Source: an uncultured Bacteroidia bacterium
GTDB taxonomy: Bacteria; Bacteroidota; Bacteroidia; Bacteroidales; F082
Assembly (NCBI GenBank): GCA_902771635.1
Contig: CACXXW010000006.1
Span: forward strand, 31,295-95,294
Direction of reading: 5' to 3'
DNA length: 64,000 nt
The position numbers were made by a program, and so were the translations under genes. Under the pieces are notes generated by a model. It made no database searches and had not been told where the DNA came from. It saw only the letters and a list, made by a program, of their open reading frames with translations. Position 1 is the stretch's first letter. Every line of letters starts with the position of its first letter. Below, piece after piece: positions 61,934 through 64,000 of this stretch.

Positions 61934-62020
61934 TTTGCGTCATTGCGAGGAGGAACGACGAAGCAATCCAGATAGCAAAGCTGGTTTTCTAGACTGCTTC
62001 GTGCCTCGCAGTGACGCAAA
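61934..62020. repeat. CGTCATTGCGAGG-type inverted repeat
   Basis: TTTGCGTCATTGCGAGG...ACGAAGCAATC (61934-61968) and GACTGCTTCGTGCCTCGCAGTGACGCAAA (right arm to 62020) are imperfect complements. It separates der from the S4 protein gene. Confidence 0.85.
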
Positions 62021-62041
62021 ACGGCAGAAAAAAGTTAACCA

Positions 62042-62431
62042 ATGACCGAAGAAGAAAACATCGTCAGGATAGACAAATGGCTGTGGGCGGCGCGTCTCTT
62101 CAAGACGCGCAGTCTGGCTGTTGATGCCATCAAAGGTGGCAAGGTGAAGGTGGACGACAACCCCGTGAAGCCCTCTCGTGAAGTGAAGGTGGGCGATGTC
62201 ATCCAAGTGCAGATTGAGCAATTGCACAAGGTAGTGGAAGTGAAGACCGTCATCAAGAACCGCGTCTCTGCCAAACAGGTGCCCGAGGTCTACAACGACC
62301 TTACACCCAAGGAGGAATACGAACGCATCGAGTTCATGCACGCCTACAAGGCCGAGTGGCGCGACCGCGGCGCTGGCAGACCGACAAAGAAGGAACGACG
62401 GATGATTGAACGACTTAAGGATGATTTATAA
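62042..62431 (+). CDS. S4-domain RNA-binding protein, Hsp15-like
   Basis: 129 residues. The N-terminal S4 domain (VRIDKWLWAARLFKTRSLAV ... GKVKVDDNPVKPSREVKVGD, residues 8-70) is followed by a basic C-terminal tail (GAGRPTKKERRMIERLKDDL) characteristic of HslR/Hsp15. Hsp15 in E. coli rescues stalled 50S subunits carrying peptidyl-tRNA. Context with era and der is consistent with ribosome-related work. Confidence 0.88.
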   Translation: MTEEENIVRIDKWLWAARLFKTRSLAVDAIKGGKVKVDDNPVKPSREVKVGDVIQVQIEQLHKVVEVKTVIKNRVSAKQVPEVYNDLTPKEEYERIEFMHAYKAEWRDRGAGRPTKKERRMIERLKDDL

Positions 62432-62470
62432 AAACCAAAGGCGGCCCCATGGAGCCGCCTTTGGTCAATC
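62431..62470. terminator. Bidirectional terminator between S4 and HEPN genes
   Basis: CCAAAGGCGGC (62435-62445) and GCCGCCTTTGG (62454-62464) are perfect 11-bp arms. On the minus strand a run of T follows (GGTTTTTATAA); on the plus strand the tail is TCAATCTTTT. It serves the two convergent genes. Confidence 0.9.
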
Positions 62471-62480
62471 TTTTACTTTA

Positions 62481-62876
62481 TTACCCTTCAATTATTAGCT
62501 TCTCGAGCTTTTCCATAAACTTGTGTGTAGGTTCCTTGAGTGACCGAGCCTCTTCCATTGAAATGTCATACGCACAATTGTAATCAGCCTTTTGACGGAG
62601 TTGGAACAAACGAGCCAGGAAACTGCCATCTTCCAATGAAACCTTCTCAGTTTTCACAAAATGCAAGCTAAACTGTGTTAGCATCCCTGAATGGGTATGT
62701 GCAACGATTTCTCTTTGAATGAAAAGGGCTTGCACAATATGAAAACAAGCATAATAAAACCGGTTTACGGCCATGTCGGAATAGTCCATATCCATCATTT
62801 CATCAGCTTGATTCAGAAACCGATGCGCCCTTTCAACTTGCATGTCAACCAATATTTTTCTCTCTTCTGGCGTCAT
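62481..62876 (-). CDS. HEPN-domain protein (toxin of a HEPN/MNT pair)
   Basis: 131 residues, all-helical. The HEPN signature NRFYYACFHIVQALF (Arg-x6-His, about 43-57) gives the RNase-type Rx4-6H motif. The ATG overlaps the nucleotidyltransferase stop by four bases. In HEPN/MNT modules the HEPN protein is an RNase toxin and the MNT partner inactivates it by adding AMP. Confidence 0.88.
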   Translation of the reverse strand: MTPEERKILVDMQVERAHRFLNQADEMMDMDYSDMAVNRFYYACFHIVQALFIQREIVAHTHSGMLTQFSLHFVKTEKVSLEDGSFLARLFQLRQKADYNCAYDISMEEARSLKEPTHKFMEKLEKLIIEG

Positions 62877-63187
62877 TGCAATAAGTTTACTGCATCATGT
62901 TGAACATTCTCATAAAAGGGCGTTGCCCGATAAGATTGCCATTCCTGCTCAGTGTACATAATCGGATTGATTTCCTCGCCCAATTCGCAGCCTAACAAAA
63001 CAAAAGGATAACTTACCGTATCGTAATCCGACTGGGTAAGTTTTTCCTTATTAAGGATGAGGAGTATGTCCCAATCCGAATAGGCATGAGCGGTCCCACG
63101 CGCCCGAGAACCGTAAAGCCATGCTTCACCTCCCGAGGGGACGACCTCCAACGCAAGTTGCTTAATATCCGACAAAACGTTTTCCAT
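62873..63187 (-). CDS. Minimal nucleotidyltransferase (antitoxin of a HEPN/MNT pair)
   Basis: 104 residues from the ATG at 63187; the frame is open to 63265, but that part contains repeat-flanking DNA and a less likely start. The catalytic core is WLYGSRARGTAHAYSDWDIL (GSRARG followed by DxD). Substrate-binding and tail segments (CELGEEINPIMYTEQEW) resemble MNT domain proteins. It is four bases overlapped with, and upstream of, the HEPN gene. Confidence 0.88.
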   Translation of the reverse strand: MENVLSDIKQLALEVVPSGGEAWLYGSRARGTAHAYSDWDILLILNKEKLTQSDYDTVSYPFVLLGCELGEEINPIMYTEQEWQSYRATPFYENVQHDAVNLLQ

Positions 63188-63247
63188 GGTTTTTGTTATT
63201 TCACACCGCAAAACTACACATTTTTTCCAAAACAACAAATTAATAAA

Positions 63248-63322
63248 CCTGTAGAGACGCGCCATAGCACGTCTCTACAGGTTTTTGTCGAATGGTAGAG
63301 ACGTAGCGCGCTACGTCTCTAC
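63248..63322. repeat. Two GTAGAGACG-family palindromes side by side
   Basis: CCTGTAGAGACGCGC/GCACGTCTCTACAGG (63248-63281) and a perfect 28-bp palindrome GTAGAGACGTAGCG/CGCTACGTCTCTAC (63295-63322). The second ends 7 nt before the V-ATPase K stop codon. Confidence 0.92.
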
Positions 63323-63328
63323 TAGTTT

Positions 63329-63865
<537 letters not shown>

Positions 63866-63868
63866 TCA

Positions 63869-64000
63869 TTAGGTCTTTAATGGTTTATATCTTCTGCCAG
63901 TGCCCTCATAACCCGAGTTCTTGAAGAACTCAAGGAAATTGAGTCGCAGGGGATGCACAAAGGCACCCAAGATGCACATGGCGATGTTGAGCACATGGCC
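63869..64000 (-). CDS. ntpI: V-type ATP synthase subunit I, C-terminal end (partial)
   Basis: Only the last 43 residues are in the window (TAA at 63869). The sequence AMCILGAFVHPLRLNFLEFF followed by KNSGYEGTGRRYKPLKT matches the C-terminal helix and tail of the membrane stator subunit of V/A-type ATPases. The order I-K on the minus strand fits the usual bacterial operon. The gap 63758-63868 holds only simple repeats such as GTCTCACGTCTCACAGTCTC. Confidence 0.85.
   Translation of the reverse strand, partial: GHVLNIAMCILGAFVHPLRLNFLEFFKNSGYEGTGRRYKPLKT

Overview
The window looks like a chromosomal segment of an uncultivated member of the Bacteroidales (Bacteroidota). Supporting signs are the conserved mutY-ssb-gldE-gldD cluster, several secreted proteins ending in type IX secretion (T9SS) sorting domains, Bacteroidota-type promoters (TAnnTTTG -7 boxes, mostly without Shine-Dalgarno sequences), a DUF6029 barrel gene, an ExbB/ExbD/ExbD locus, a cysteate synthase homologue and a V-type ATPase. 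Species cannot be named from the sequence alone.

Layout. 1-8.6 kb: three tandem minus-strand paralogues for large secreted Asp-box (BNR/VPS10-like) proteins; the first runs off the window and the second has lost its sorting domain by a frameshift. 8.7-17.4 kb: a TPR sensor/regulator, then housekeeping genes (RNase G, a 29-residue basic protein, HU, MutY, SSB, GldE, GldD, CorA). 17.4-27.6 kb: two secreted endonuclease I paralogues, an MntP-like protein, a small DUF6169-like two-gene cassette, tryptophanase, a T9SS protein and cysteate synthase. 27.7-30.2 kb: exbB (broken), a membrane protein, two exbD genes and tRNA-Ser. 30.3-38.4 kb: asparaginase, TrmO, a TlpA/DUF6029/Omp28 operon, ManA, a decayed PemK-type toxin-antitoxin pair and an M20 amidohydrolase. 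38.4-49.4 kb: a type I restriction-modification island in which hsdS-hsdM-hsdS-hsdR are interleaved with a Fic protein, an unknown membrane protein, an AlbA/Schlafen-type ATP-binding protein and a YgjP-type metallopeptidase. 49.4-59.1 kb: MTA/SAH nucleosidase, LOG protein, a P-loop kinase/dCMP deaminase fusion, a T9SS protein, an NhaC antiporter and three lipoproteins. 59.1-64 kb: initiator tRNA-Met, era (broken), der, an S4 RNA-binding protein, a HEPN/MNT toxin-antitoxin pair and the start of a V-ATPase operon.

Two themes cut across the window. First, intergenic space is filled with palindromic repeats (GTAGAGACG...CGTCTCTAC, CTTCGACAAGCTCAG, CGTCATTGCG, GGCAGCC types). Some have entered coding sequence, where they encode protein linkers or supply a stop codon. 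Second, several genes carry short internal deletions with frameshifts: exbB, era (P-loop lost), the PemK toxin and the sorting domain of one paralogue. Since era and exbB are normally important genes, assembly error must be excluded before these are taken as real decay.

The best candidates for undescribed biology are the decorated type I RM island with its unknown membrane protein, the kinase-deaminase fusion, the DUF6169-like cassette, and a possible leader peptide upstream of tryptophanase.
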